Assembly (NCBI GenBank): GCA_003254925.1
Contig: QANZ01003098.1
Location: 1 to 64,000 of the forward strand
From: Chamaecrista fasciculata
Taxonomy: Eukaryota > Streptophyta > Magnoliopsida > Fabales > Fabaceae
Reading direction: 5' to 3'
DNA: 64,000 nt
Both the position numbers and the translations under genes were made by a program. The notes under the pieces were generated by a model. That model ran no database searches. It had not been told where the DNA came from and saw only the letters and a list, made by a program, of their open reading frames with translations. Shown here in pieces: positions 1-11,145 of the stretch (its first letter is position 1; each line of letters begins with the position of its first letter).

Positions 1-706
1 GAAAAAAAAAAAAAAGAAAAGTTTCATAGTAATAAATGAAATTTCACCCAACAGTTTCTCTTTCTCTCCATCTATCAATCTCTCTCATAGCAGGTAGCGC
101 TTAATCTCAATTACCCTCAATAATCAGACTGAATCTAAAACTTCGATCCAATGTTTCCATTGAATCACTCTCTCATAGCAGGTAGGAATATGAAAGAACA
201 TTACTTTACTTCATGAATTTCACTTCCTGAATCCCCAATACCCAAACCCTCCGATCCCGTTTTCAACTCGTCTAAGAAGATTGCGCCGCCACTAGTTCAG
301 CCTCCACCGCAGCTCTTTCACAAGTCTTCTGTCGCCAATGGCTCCGTTTCACCATTTTTGGAATGTTGAGCAATGTATGCTTTGTATTTTGTTTTGCTTT
401 CCCGTAATTACTTGTTATTTTGGAGGAGAGAGAGATTTGTTTATTGAGGATAATTGAGATTATTAAGAGAGAGAGAAACTGAAGGTGAAATTTCATTTAT
501 TACTACGAAACTTTCATTCGCTCGTACAAATAGGGAGTTAAACACATAAAAATTAATAATTATGGACTTAAAATAGTATTTTAGCCAAAAATTTCATCAA
601 ATTTTAGACGGAAATATACCTCATAACCCTTTTTGACACTTTTTAAATCACATGGACCTTATATGAAAATGGGTCAAACCACATGACCCTTTTGTGTAAT
701 TTACGC
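1..706. mobile_element. Foldback Mutator-like element, cut by window start
   Basis: The first ~60 bases (poly-A, then a stretch ending in a tttcaccc-like motif) reappear inverted at 480-530, and 536-706 continues the right arm. That right arm shares its wording (ttttagccaaaaatttcatc, gggtcaaaccacatgaccc, gtgtaatttac) with the element at 1620-2053. The central 70-470 segment holds short pyrimidine-rich and coding-like sequence that I cannot identify and may be captured DNA. The left end lies outside the window, so no target duplication can be tested. Confidence 0.55.
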
Positions 707-710
707 TTAA

Positions 711-1619
711 TTTAAATATGAGTATATGGCTTTTATAAATTTTGATCATATTATTAATCTTTTATTCACATAAAAATAATAAAAAAATTCATTAAAACTC
801 GAATTCAAAAGCTTTAAAAAACAAAAAAAAAATTGAATGAAACATATATTTTATAAAAACAAGTTATTTATAAATTAAATTAGGCTAGGTGACAACCCGC
901 ACAACCCAACCCTTAGTATTTAGTTTAGATTGGTTTGAGTTGAAACAATTTTTCTTCAAAATCTAACCCATTCCACCCCCACACCCCTAGATATTAGTTA
1001 GCTACTTTTTAAAAAAATAAATAGAAATATAAGCTTCATGCAAATAAAGCTTTATGTGTTTGATATATATTCTCTTGTATATATATATATAGTATTAAAC
1101 AGGATCGATCGAATCATCCATCCACACAATATTTTTTCTTTCTACAATATATGCATGTGGGAGACCATATCATGCTTTAATTTTCCATTTCCTTATACAA
1201 ACGCAACCTAACTATTTAAGTTTTTTTTTGTAATAATATCTATAAAATTAACTTTTCTTTCACATATAATTTTTTATTAAAGAATATATATGATAATAAA
1301 ATATGAAAAAAAAATTATTTTATGTTTGTGAAATTATAAAAAATAAAATACTTACTATCGTATATCTAGACTTTTTCACTACTACCCTCCATTTGGCTAC
1401 CTTCCAACATTTTAATCGCAAACAAACAAATCTCTTAAAGACCCATGAAAAAAGGACAATAGTATATAACTACCCTATATATATGCTGGTCCTAAATTAG
1501 TATGTTTGGAAAAGTACAGAAATTCACTATTTGTTGTTTACTTGATTTCTTACACTAGCTAGGAGTTCTTTATAGACTTTGCATGAAATTAAATATATAT
1601 ATATATATATATATATTTT
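711..1619. other. AT-rich intergenic DNA
   Basis: No gene is supported. At about 890-990 there is a degenerate short repeat with acaacccgcacaaccc and ccacacccctag wording typical of hAT-like element ends. The rest is AT-rich, with TA microsatellites near 1080 and 1596-1616. Confidence 0.5.
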
Positions 1620-2053
1620 GGGTAAATTACACATAAGATCCTTGTGGTTTGACCCATTTATAGAGAAAATCCATGTGGTTTAAAAAGTTGTAAATAAGAG
1701 TCTCTGGTTTGTTCTGTTAACAAAAAGAGTTTTGAGGTATATTTCCGTTTAAAATTTGACAGAAATCTTGACTAAAATACTATTTTAAGACCCCAACTAT
1801 TAATTTTATGCGTTTGACTCCCTATTTATATGAGAGAAGGACTTTGACACAAAAAAGAAAAGTTTCATGGTAATAGTTAGGGTCTTAAAATAGTATTTTA
1901 GCTAAAATTTTCATTAAATTTTGGATGAAAATATACTTCAGGACCCTTTTTGTTAACGGAGTAAACCACAGACCCTTATTTGATACTTTTTAAAGCACAT
2001 GGACCATTTTTGTAAATGGGTCAAACCATAAAGACTTTCTGTGTAATTTACTC
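1620..2053. mobile_element. Non-autonomous Mutator-like foldback element
   Basis: Long inverted repeats of about 200 bp start gggtaaattacac on the left and end gtgtaatttactc on the right, around a short centre. Both arms carry gtggtttgaccc/gggtcaaaccat wording. Flanks are AT-only, so a 9-bp target duplication is not convincing. It belongs to the same family as the arm at 536-706. Confidence 0.65.
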
Positions 2054-2277
2054 TATTTTTTTTTATTCAAAAGAGCATATACTTTTCATTGTATACTTGT
2101 AAGATTTTATTTTAAAGATGAAAAATTCTAAGATATTACTTAGGGTAGGCATGCAATAACATACCATTGCGATGTAATATCATCTCTTTTTGTTAAATAA
2201 TTTAATGATAAAAAAAAATATAACTATTTAACCAATAAAAATTGTATGGAACCACATCACAAATTATATATAAATGC

Positions 2278-2455
2278 AATAAGTTGCATAGGTCCCCGAA
2301 TTTTTCTAACATTTGTCAAATAGGTCCTTCTGTGCATGTTATTCGGGGACCTATTTGACTAACGTTAGAAAAATTCGGGGACCTATTTGTCAATTTCTTA
2401 AATTCGGGGACCAATCTGTCAGCGAGCCAATAATCCGGGGACGGTAGTTTACTCT
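2278..2455. repeat. Short foldback repeat (gggacctattt family)
   Basis: The block ataggtccccgaatttttct is inverted about 90 bases later, followed by further caattt/attcgggga copies. The same wording occurs in the larger repeats at 20375 and 49225, so this is probably a deletion derivative of that family. Confidence 0.5.
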
Positions 2456-2624
2456 TGAACATACAATTGATCCAATTAAACTACTAATGGTTGCAAATAT
2501 TTTTTCACTTTTACTTATTACTTATGATTACAATTAATACAAAAATTATCTTCTTTTCCTTAAAAATCATTAAATTGGACACATTTTTTTGTTATAATAT
2601 ATATTTTATTGTCTTACGAGAATT

Positions 2625-3074
2625 TAGGAATGGCAATTTGGGTGGATATTTAGGATACCCGTCTGAATTCACCCGTAAAAAATATCTGATATTCGTCGGA
2701 TACCGAATATTGGATATGGTATGGATATTGAAAAATAAAAAATTAACTATCCGGTATCCGTCCAAAATGAACGGATAATTAGGATACCCGTATCCGATAC
2801 CTTATAATATAAATATTTTATTATATTTTATACATTTTTTAATATATTTCTAATTAATTTATTTTAATTAACGGATATTGGATATCAGATATCCTATATA
2901 TCCTATTTTTGAATTAAGATATCATATCCTATATCCATTATTTTAGGGTATTTCAGATATTTAAAGTACCCATCAGATACCGGATATCGGATAGGATAGG
3001 ATACGGATATTGGAAAGAATGAACGGATACGAATAGTAAAAAAATGAGCGAATACCCACCTGTTGTCATCCCTA
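2625..3074. mobile_element. hAT-like non-autonomous element
   Basis: Ends are taggaatggcaatttgggtgg (left) and, inverted, tagggatgacaacaggtgggt (right). The 8-bp flanks are cgagaatt on the left and cgagaatc on the right, a 7/8 target duplication of the length made by hAT transposases. The interior is full of inverted ggata/tatcc motifs (ggatacccg, cggatatc) and has no coding capacity. Confidence 0.7.
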
Positions 3075-3082
3075 CGAGAATC

Positions 3083-4446
3083 TCACATTTCAGTCACCCA
3101 CTAACTATCGATTACTTTCATTTTTTACTATTTTCTCTCATCAAATTTCTAATATTAATTTTGTTTAATACAATTCAAACTGTTCAAAATCTCTATTAAA
3201 GTATATATAGCTCATGACTAGCTATTTAATTATCGTGATCGATATAATTAACTTTTGCTGCTTGGATCAAAGAAAACCACACACATATATATACTTATTA
3301 GGCATACATATAAGACACTAGTCATTTTGGACTTTTTGACTTTGCATATCCTAAAAAGTATATTCTTTTATTATTATATATTAAAATAATTAAATATAAG
3401 TTGTGAAATTACGAATAGAAATGTTATTATTTTTATTTAACTGTTGGCCTTAGAACTTTAGACTTCATCAGTGGTCTCCAAGTTGTGGTTTCTTGTGCTT
3501 ATCAAAAGAAGACATGAAAATGTACGTATGGCTGCTGATAGATGCGCATGCACCAAATATTTGCATCTTTAATTGTTCGCCACATATTCCACATGCACTC
3601 CATTTTTAGATTTTACTAGTGAAAGCTAAAGCTAGGAGATATTATTATATTATATTGTTCAAAGCCTTTTTTTTTCTTTATAATGTCTAATGTTGATAAC
3701 AAAATAAGAATTTTTAGTTTCATTGAAAATTGATTTAATTATAGTGTTTTTTTTTCATTTTCAAAAACTTAAAGTACTTAGTGGAGAATTTGTTTTCATT
3801 GTAGTGCTTTTTCTTTCATTTTCTTTGGGACTTGGATTAATTAATTAATCATTTATGAGTTATTAGTTAGGGTCAAAAGATCATATCACATAATTTAGGG
3901 TTGAATCTAATATAATGAGTTAGTCTCTCATGAATCATGATATAACGAATTCATGTTCAAATCTTTATTATCAAATGAATTGGTTGGACAATGCCTCGAA
4001 TATCTCAAATGGAAACTACTTATGAAAAACTAAAAAATTCTTATCACAATAGTATGATATCATGACCGAAAGAATTCAGGCGTATCTGGATTGATGATTC
4101 CAAATACTCACGCGAAGATTCAGTCACGAAATCAAACTCGAATCTACGAACTGTTGTCGTCGTACACAACAAATGTCACCGGAGATGAAGACAGAGACTA
4201 ATGGAGATTCACATATCTCCCAACAATCAGAATACTTGTTCTCTCTTTCTCAGCCACTCAAGTTTTAATTTTTGCAGTTTTTTCCCCTCTTGAAAAACTT
4301 CCCATTCGTGTGAATTAGAGTGAGTGTTAAGTCTTGATTGTGCTTCCTTAGTGGGTGGTTTTGGAATATGATTTCAAAATTAAATTAAATTCTGAAATAT
4401 ATTTCCCTAACAAATTTCTACCCACCACTTCCCATGATCTTTATTA
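3083..4446. other. Intergenic, no gene seen
   Basis: AT-rich sequence with stop codons in all frames. A somewhat GC-richer patch at 4060-4320 has no recognisable reading frame. Confidence 0.5.
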
Positions 4447-4720
4447 CTCCCTCCGTTCCTGAATATCTGCTTTTCTGGAGAACTTTTTTTATTCCAAAAT
4501 ATCTGATGTTTTATAACTTCAAGAGAGCATTAATTATTCTTTTACCATTCTATTCCTATTAAATATAGTAGAGTCATAAATGAATAAACATTTTCCTAGT
4601 AATTTAATAGGGATAGTTTAGTCTTTTTACCTCATTTTTCTCTTCATTTTAGGTGAGCTAATCATTTCCTTGGTCTGTGTGTTTTTACCTTAAACATCAG
4701 ATATATAGGAACGGAGGGAG
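4447..4720. mobile_element. Stowaway/Mariner-type MITE
   Basis: 274 bp with terminal inverted repeats ctccctccgttcctgaata and, inverted at the other end, ctccctccgttcctatata. It is flanked on both sides by the dinucleotide TA. The CTCCCTCCGT terminus and the TA duplication are the hallmarks of plant Stowaway MITEs, which are mobilised by Mariner-like transposases. Confidence 0.85.
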
Positions 4721-4722
4721 TA

Positions 4723-6417
4723 GTTAATTAAGTAATTAATTAATAAGCTCAATAATAATAATTTCATCACCTTTGATCGGGTCCAATCCACCAAAGATAG
4801 ACTCATATCCCAACAATGACATTTATATGTATTAAATTATTACATGATAATTTTTTTTGATTATAAATTCATAAAATAATAAGAGGGACTTTTTTATCTC
4901 TGTAATTTTACACAAGAACAAGAGTATGAATGAGAGAGAGAATCTAAATAAACACGACATTTTATGTATAAGATATTAAGGATATAATTGGCGTGATCCA
5001 TTAGGCTTGATTATATAAATTACATAATGTGATTTAGTATCATTGGATGTTTAGGGTGTACTTCAAATATGATATATCAATACAGTGTATCATATGATGA
5101 GACCCTAATTATATTTGATTATTTAAAGTTTTCTTTTATTAAAAAGCATGATTTTTGGTAGATAATTGGGTTTCTGATGTCTTTAACTAAGTCATATGTA
5201 TCGAAAAGACTTTGTTCGTAGAGACAAAATTCACTACAGTAATCTCTACACCTTAGAAAGGATTTAGTCTCTAGTTGTAAACCGGAACATATCACATGAT
5301 TCTTATATATATTAAAAAGAAAAGCATATAATTTTGTCTTTAAAAAATTGGTACTATTTCAATTTTGTTTTTAGAAAATGTGTATATTTTCAAATTTGAT
5401 ATAAGATTTTTTTTTTTAACTTGGAACACTTTTAAACGGATATTTTTGTTGAGATTTTTTTAGCTATTATTACTATGACAGTAACTAATTTTAAGTTTCA
5501 GTGAATGAAAAATCTAATAATAATCATAAAAAAAAAACTTGATATTTTTTTCAAAGATAATAATAGTAACTAATTTTAAGTTTCAGTCGATGTCAAATGT
5601 AATAATATTCATAAAAAAAATTGATATTTTTCAAAAAGAAAAACTCAACAAAATAAATATTTTGCAAGGAACTAAAAATTTGAGATATTATGTCACTTTT
5701 CAAATTTTAAAAAATCTATACACTGTACCTGAGGGTTTAAACTTTAAAGCTTTTATTTCTTGAAAGGAATAAGAAGGAATTTTAAAGGATTACATGAAAA
5801 AAAAAATAACTACTAAATTTAATGCTAATGGCCCATAAGTTATAGATGTATGGGCCCTTATTGTTTATAATCAGCGAAGCCCAAGATTTTGTAGAATATG
5901 ACTTTATCCACTTAAAAAATGAAGACAACTTTCATATGATTGTGACAAGACTTAAGAAGCTAACCTAATTAAAGAAATTAATGAGTAATGAGAAAGACAT
6001 TGATGAAAATTAAACTTTGATCATGAAAATTCTGACATATGCCAAGTCAACTGAAACTTAAAAATCTAAATGAGAGTACATAAATATATAAATATTTTTG
6101 TATTATCTCCAAGAAAATAGAAAAGTAAAATGGATGTTAATAGAATAATATAGGACCACAGGACAGGATGATGAAGGAAGGGTACCCTTTGCCTTCTTTC
6201 ATGTATCATTTTAAGAGGCAAAGTCTCTTTCAAGCCAACTGAGAACTGAACATACTCATATGTCATGTGTTGCCCATTAATAAGGTTCTCACCTTACACC
6301 ATTAACACTCATAACTATGTATCATTTTATTGACAGGGTCATTCATAGAGAAAAAATATTTTAATTCATGAAGAAAAACCACAAAAATCATCATGATAGA
6401 TGTGATTATTATTATTA
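4723..6417. other. Intergenic, no gene seen
   Basis: AT-rich, with no open frame resembling a protein. A locally repeated stretch (taattttaagtttcagt at ~5488 and ~5570) is the only internal structure noted. Confidence 0.5.
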
Positions 6418-6751
6418 CGCAAAAGTACACTTGATATCCTCAAAGTATGCGATTATTTTCAATTGTATCCTTAATTTTTTTGTCAATTGCACCCCCAAAG
6501 TACAAGGTTAGTTTCAGTTATACTCTTAAAGTTTTTTTTAGTCAATTATATATCAATGTTTCACATTTGAATCAATTATACCCCCAAATATTCCCCCTAA
6601 TTTGGGGGTACAATTGACAAAAACAAATTGAGGGTATGATTGACTAAAAGAAACTTTGAGAATATAACTAAAACCGACTCCATACTTTAGAGGTGACCAA
6701 AAAACTTTAGGAGTACAAGTGAAAATGACATCAACCAAGAGTACTTTTGCC
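6418..6751. mobile_element. Small Mutator-like MITE with 9-bp target duplication
   Basis: 334 bp beginning cgcaaaagtacac and ending gagtacttttgcc, with inverted arms carrying cccccaaagtac, caattgta and related wording. The flanks are an exact 9-bp repeat, ttattatta. The repeat is low-complexity, so chance is possible, but the length matches Mutator-type insertion. Confidence 0.7.
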
Positions 6752-6760
6752 TTATTATTA

Positions 6761-7340
6761 TTACTTATTTAATTTTTTAGTTAATCATGTGATGTATTTA
6801 TGAAGTTAAATTGATTGTCATCTCATTATATAAGGTTAATTAGTAAAAGTTTTTTTTTCAAAAAAAAAATATTAGAGATTTTCAGCCATTTTTTAAAAAA
6901 AAATATTTAAATTGCAATATGATTTTGTGAATTCAAAATTCAAAAAGACTAGCAATTTTGATGTGATACAAAATAATTTACCAAATTGAAAATCAAACGC
7001 TTTAAGAAATGTTTAGACTTCAAGCCCATGTGTACACACATTTCCCAGATTGGGCTTGGGTTAAAGCCCAACAACTTTTAATATGGACACTCGAATGCTA
7101 AAAGGTACAAATAAATTTTTCATAGCATAAAACTTATATCTACTTCTTATATCTTTGTTATTAGGTTCCACCAATCACAAGTCTTTATTACATTCTCTCT
7201 CTTCAATGATTGGTCATGCAAAAAGTGGTGTTTAATATTCTCTCTCTATCATGATTGGTCATATATAAAAATTTTACCACGTGTCAAATGTTGATTGGAG
7301 AACTTGATAACAAGGATGTAGGGAACTTGATGTAAATTTT
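6761..7340. other. Intergenic, no gene seen
   Basis: AT-rich DNA. A short inverted pair around 7020-7075 (caagcccatgtg and gggcttgggttaaagccc) may be a fragment of a transposon. Confidence 0.45.
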
Positions 7341-7608
7341 GCTCAATCTCATATATGCATCAAATATTCTATTCTCTTTCTCTCTTGTATAAATTAGGGG
7401 TGAGCACGGGCTGGGTTGGGGCGGACTGGGGGATTTTTCCAGCCCAACCCGCACAACAATCTGCGAGTTGGGTTGCTCAATCTCATATATGCATCAAATA
7501 TTCTATTCTCTTTCTCTCTTGTATAAATTAGGGGTGACCAGGGGCTGGGTTGGGGCGGACTGGGGGATTTTTCCAGCCCAACCCGCACAACAATCTACGA
7601 GTTGGGTT
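7341..7608. repeat. 134-bp direct tandem duplication
   Basis: The unit starting gctcaatctcatatatgcat at 7341 starts again at 7475. Each copy contains host-like flank and the first ~75 bases of the hAT-like terminus (aggggtgagc in copy 1, aggggtgacc in copy 2). Only a few substitutions separate the copies, so the event is recent. Confidence 0.85.
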
Positions 7609-8376
7609 GGGTTGGATTTTAAAAATTTTTACATTTCAGCTCGAACCAACCCAACCCATGGGCCTGTGGGTCAACCCGCGGGCAGTCTCAGATTCCACAT
7701 AAGCTTAATAAAAAAATTCAAAAAATAAAATATCCAGATCACAAATTGAAATCTCTCGGCTTTCATGTTTGTTCAACAACATTTTCTGATGCATCTTCGA
7801 AGCGGCTACAATAATGGCGTCAAGTAGCAATCTCACCACTATAACTGCGGTTGCGACCACCACAATAAGTCGAAAAAATCCACAGTGACGGGAGCTTGGT
7901 CACGGTGGCAATTTCTACTCATTTTTCGCCGTCTTCGACCCACACTGTCGCCGCCGAGGAGCTTGGTCATGGTGGCGAGTTCTACTGATTCCTCGCCGTC
8001 TTTGTCTCACGCTGCCGCTGCCGAGGGAAGTGCCATGTAGTGACGCCGAGAGAGAAGAGGAAGGGAACGACGGCAACGATGGGTGACGACGATTTTGTAG
8101 AGAGAAGAGGAATGGAACGACGACACGACGATTTTGTGGAGAGATCTGAGAAGAGGAAAGGATCGACTAGCTAGGGTTTGATGTTTTTTTAGGAAGAGAA
8201 GAGGAAGGACGTGTTGGCGGCTGAGGAGATATAGTGATTCATGATTCTTGAAGGTGACTTGCAAAAATTAGGGTAAGTAGAGTTAAGTGAGTGGGAGGAA
8301 AATATGTGGCTAAGATTTTATTTTTAAATACAATATGTGGTTGAGATCAATTCATGTATATTATATAAAAATAAAA

Positions 8377-8407
<31 letters not shown>

Positions 8408-8559
8408 GCGGGCTCGCGGGTTGGATTGGGTTTAAAATCCTTGAACCCGTAGCCCAACCTGCACACCTGCGGGCTCAATTTTTTAAAACCAAACCAACCC
8501 GCGAGCCCGAACCAACCCAGCCCACGGCTGCGGGTTGGCGGTCCCATTTGCTCACCCCT
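7396..8559. mobile_element. hAT-like non-autonomous element with GC-rich interior
   Basis: Left end aggggtgagcacgggctggg, right end (inverted) aggggtgagcaaatgggacc. Both arms carry gggttgg/ccaaccc blocks, a terminus common among plant hAT derivatives. Flanking 8-mers are tataaatt and aataaata (6/8). The interior 7740-8290 is GC-richer, with ccgccg/gacgacg wording reminiscent of captured coding DNA, but I do not recognise a source gene. A TA microsatellite lies at 8379-8400. Confidence 0.65.
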
Positions 8560-8567
8560 AATAAATA

Positions 8568-9630
8568 GTATCATGCTCTTTTATAAAGATACAAATCAAT
8601 ATACACAATTCTCAAATTCCTTTTCTCTTTCCTTTTGCTAATATCTCAATAGGCTAAAATTAGAATTTATTTGATTCACACTGTATATAATGTGAAGCAA
8701 ACTCCCATATCAATACCAATATGAGTGAGATCTAACAAAGTCTCTCATAATAATAATAATATGGTGAACATTTTGGTGAAAATACATTGTATCAATTTGA
8801 AACAAAATTGAATGAGAAAAAAAGTGAATCTACAATTCAAAAATAATCAATCTCATATGCATGACAATGCTATATATATATATATATGGTACCCTATACA
8901 AATATCATAAAGATAAAAAAAAAACTACTCGTGGAGATTTTCAAATAGATCAACCTTTCGAATTGTTACTAAATCCATGGGTAGGTAAGAAATAACTGGG
9001 CAAATAAGAGACATAATGTACACGGATATAGTAAGTCTTGAGGTGCTTTAATGGAAGCCTTTACATTTTTTCTTTCCCTAGTTTTGAGCCCAATCAATTC
9101 CTTTGAGTTTCATTCTTGCAAATATACTCCCCAGGCAGGATACTAAACATGTTAGCGCGTTGGAGGGATCCTTAGGGACACAAGAAGATTGTAGTCAATT
9201 TAATAATGATTGAGTGACATTGCTACTTTGGCTCGAACCATAGGTTTGACGATTTACTTCATGAGCTACACCAAGGAAAAAGAATAGAAAAACGTCTTAC
9301 TCCATGCATGCTCCACTTGGCTCATTTCAATAATTCTTTTAGTTCGACGAAGCTGAAGATATTGTCAATAAATTGAAGTATGTCTTGTTTACTGACATCT
9401 CAGAAATATTTCGCCATAGTTAAGGAAGTTAAACCAACTCTAATATAAGCTCCGTGCGGTTATTGATATGAGATGGATCTCGAAAATAGGGGCTTCTAAT
9501 CATAATCCTGAAATTACTCGTATATATATTTCACAAAAATGTGAAATCATGATTAATGCCCCTGTGAAGATGAAGTAATAGAAGTTTTGAGAATTCAAAA
9601 GAAGTTCACGATGAGATGATTCGTTTATCA
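8568..9630. other. Intergenic, no gene seen
   Basis: No recognisable reading frame. The 8940-9600 stretch has more balanced composition and could be old non-coding retroelement DNA, but no LTR or protein motif was found. Confidence 0.45.
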
Positions 9631-9832
9631 TTTTTTTTTGTTACAAAAAGTTTAGGTGAGTTAGGTCCTTGGGACTCACCAAGGTCAGGGCATGCCTCAA
9701 AGCTTTATGAATGCTTATAGAGGTATTTATAGATTGCCTACCAAAAAGACACTCACATCGACAGCGAGATTCAAACTCACGACTTTGTGGGTTATGAGCC
9801 ACTCCTTACCAATTGAACCAACCTTTGTTGGC
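9631..9832 (-). mobile_element. tRNA-derived SINE, copy 1
   Basis: On the minus strand the element begins gccaacaaaggttggttcaa and carries an A-box-like tggtaaggagtgg, then a B-box-like gtttgaatctc about 45 bases on, the spacing of an RNA polymerase III internal promoter. It ends in an A-rich tail (seen as nine T at 9631). A second copy of the same sequence lies at 32138-33725. No clear target duplication was found here. Confidence 0.7.
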
Positions 9833-10384
9833 ATTAATGATATAAGTGTCAAGTGAATCCTTTTTCCGTTCTGCAGGGACTGAAAGATTCGATCTAACCA
9901 TAAAAAGAATAAAATGATACTTGGCTGATAAATAACCCACCTCTTGACTTTTGACTCCCTCGATCACTATGACACTCATGTGTAAAGTTCTCAAAAATCT
10001 GGAAAACATAAAACAAGACCTATTTACAACTTTTCCTTTTCTTTTCATTTCTACTTATCACGTGTTTCATGTCCTTGACGACATGCTTTAAAAAATTTCT
10101 TTTAAGACAACTACAAAACTCAAGAATGCCAAACCTTCATGCAAAATATGACTTCAAACATATAACTGGTACCCTTAAAAAAAGCATCATGAAGATCCAA
10201 AGAACTACTTACAAAATTGAACTTCAAGCTAGTATAAGAAAGAGGAAACAGAATATAACCCTCCAAAGTTTTAATGTGTAAAGTTTATGTAAAATTCAAT
10301 GAAAGTAAACAATCATATCATAATCTATTCTCTATATTCAACTTTTTATTTTCCCCTTCTATCCATCTCTATTTCTCTAGTGAT
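9833..10384. other. Intergenic, 3' flank of VEL gene
   Basis: No other gene supported. The stretch nearest 10384 probably contains the 3' untranslated region of the minus-strand VEL gene. Confidence 0.45.
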
Positions 10385-11145
10385 CTAAAAATCTGGCAAA
10401 TGCCAAAGCTTCAAGCAAAACCCGGCTTTTACCGGCACCACCGATGTCTTCTTGCCGGAGATACAATCTGAAAAAGTGTCCACAAGCTGCTCTGCAAGAG
10501 CTGCTGGATCTTCAAGAAACGTATCTACATACACTTTCACAACCCTAACATGTTTAGGCGTTGCTCTTAAGTTATACCATGTCAAAAATTTCTGCCTAAA
10601 GCTCTTCTCTATGTATCCTTCACACTCTAGACATTTCATAACCTTCACTACATAATTCTTCAAATCCCTCTCTGAAGAAACTCCATTATTATTATTAATA
10701 ATGCCACCATCATTCTCATCATCTAATTCTCTTCCTTTACATGATCTCTTGCTAGACTTATTGCTTCCACCATTATTATTAGAGCCTTGATGATGAGCCT
10801 TCCTTTTCCCAAACCCATTTTCTCTGTTCTTGCCTCTGCAATTAGAATTATTAGACCTATTTTTTCTTCCCTTTTCAACATTATCATCAGTTTCATCTTT
10901 ATTCAGAGAAGGATTGGAAAGGCTATTATTGCCATTGTTGCATTGATCTGTTGTTGAAACATGAGGTTTCTGAGTAATTAATTCTGAATCTGAAAAACAT
11001 TGTGATCCAGAAATTATATATATATATATATATACTATAGCAATAGCTAAAAAGGTGATTGATAAATCTTGAAAATCAAAATTAACAATGGTTTGATCCA
11101 AAATTAAAGAAAAAAAGAAAACTAACCTGACAACATCATCGGCAT
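10385..11145 (-). CDS. VEL-domain-only protein related to VIN3/VIL proteins
   Basis: Proposed exons are 11145-11127 and 10989-10385 (624 nt, 207 aa). The donor GTCAG|gttagt and acceptor tttttcag join in phase 1, and an in-frame stop precedes the ATG at 11145. Residues ~25-115 are low-complexity and basic (Asn/Lys/Arg-rich, e.g. GFGKRKAHH). The C-terminal ~95 residues are a full VEL (VIN3-interacting) domain, including LECEGYIEKSFRQKFLTWY, LRATPKHVRVVKVYVDTF, LAEQLVDTFSDCIS and the ending AGFCLKLWH. In VIN3 and VIL proteins this domain lies downstream of PHD and fibronectin-III domains and mediates homo- and hetero-polymerisation in Polycomb silencing of flowering repressors. Neither of those domains is visible upstream on this strand. 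The protein is either a natural VEL-only paralogue or a truncated copy. The VEL reading frame is uninterrupted. Domain identity is confident; the start exon is inferred. Confidence 0.75.

Noticed and set aside
8007-8264. Minus-strand 85-codon frame in the hAT-like element
   Set aside because: Low-complexity Ser/Leu/His peptide derived from gaagagagg-type repeats.
11030-11101. Extension of the VEL frame to an ATG at 11101 through VYIYIYIISGS
   Set aside because: The Tyr/Ile run is a TA microsatellite in what looks like an intron; a good donor at 11126 and acceptor at 10990 remove it and keep the frame.
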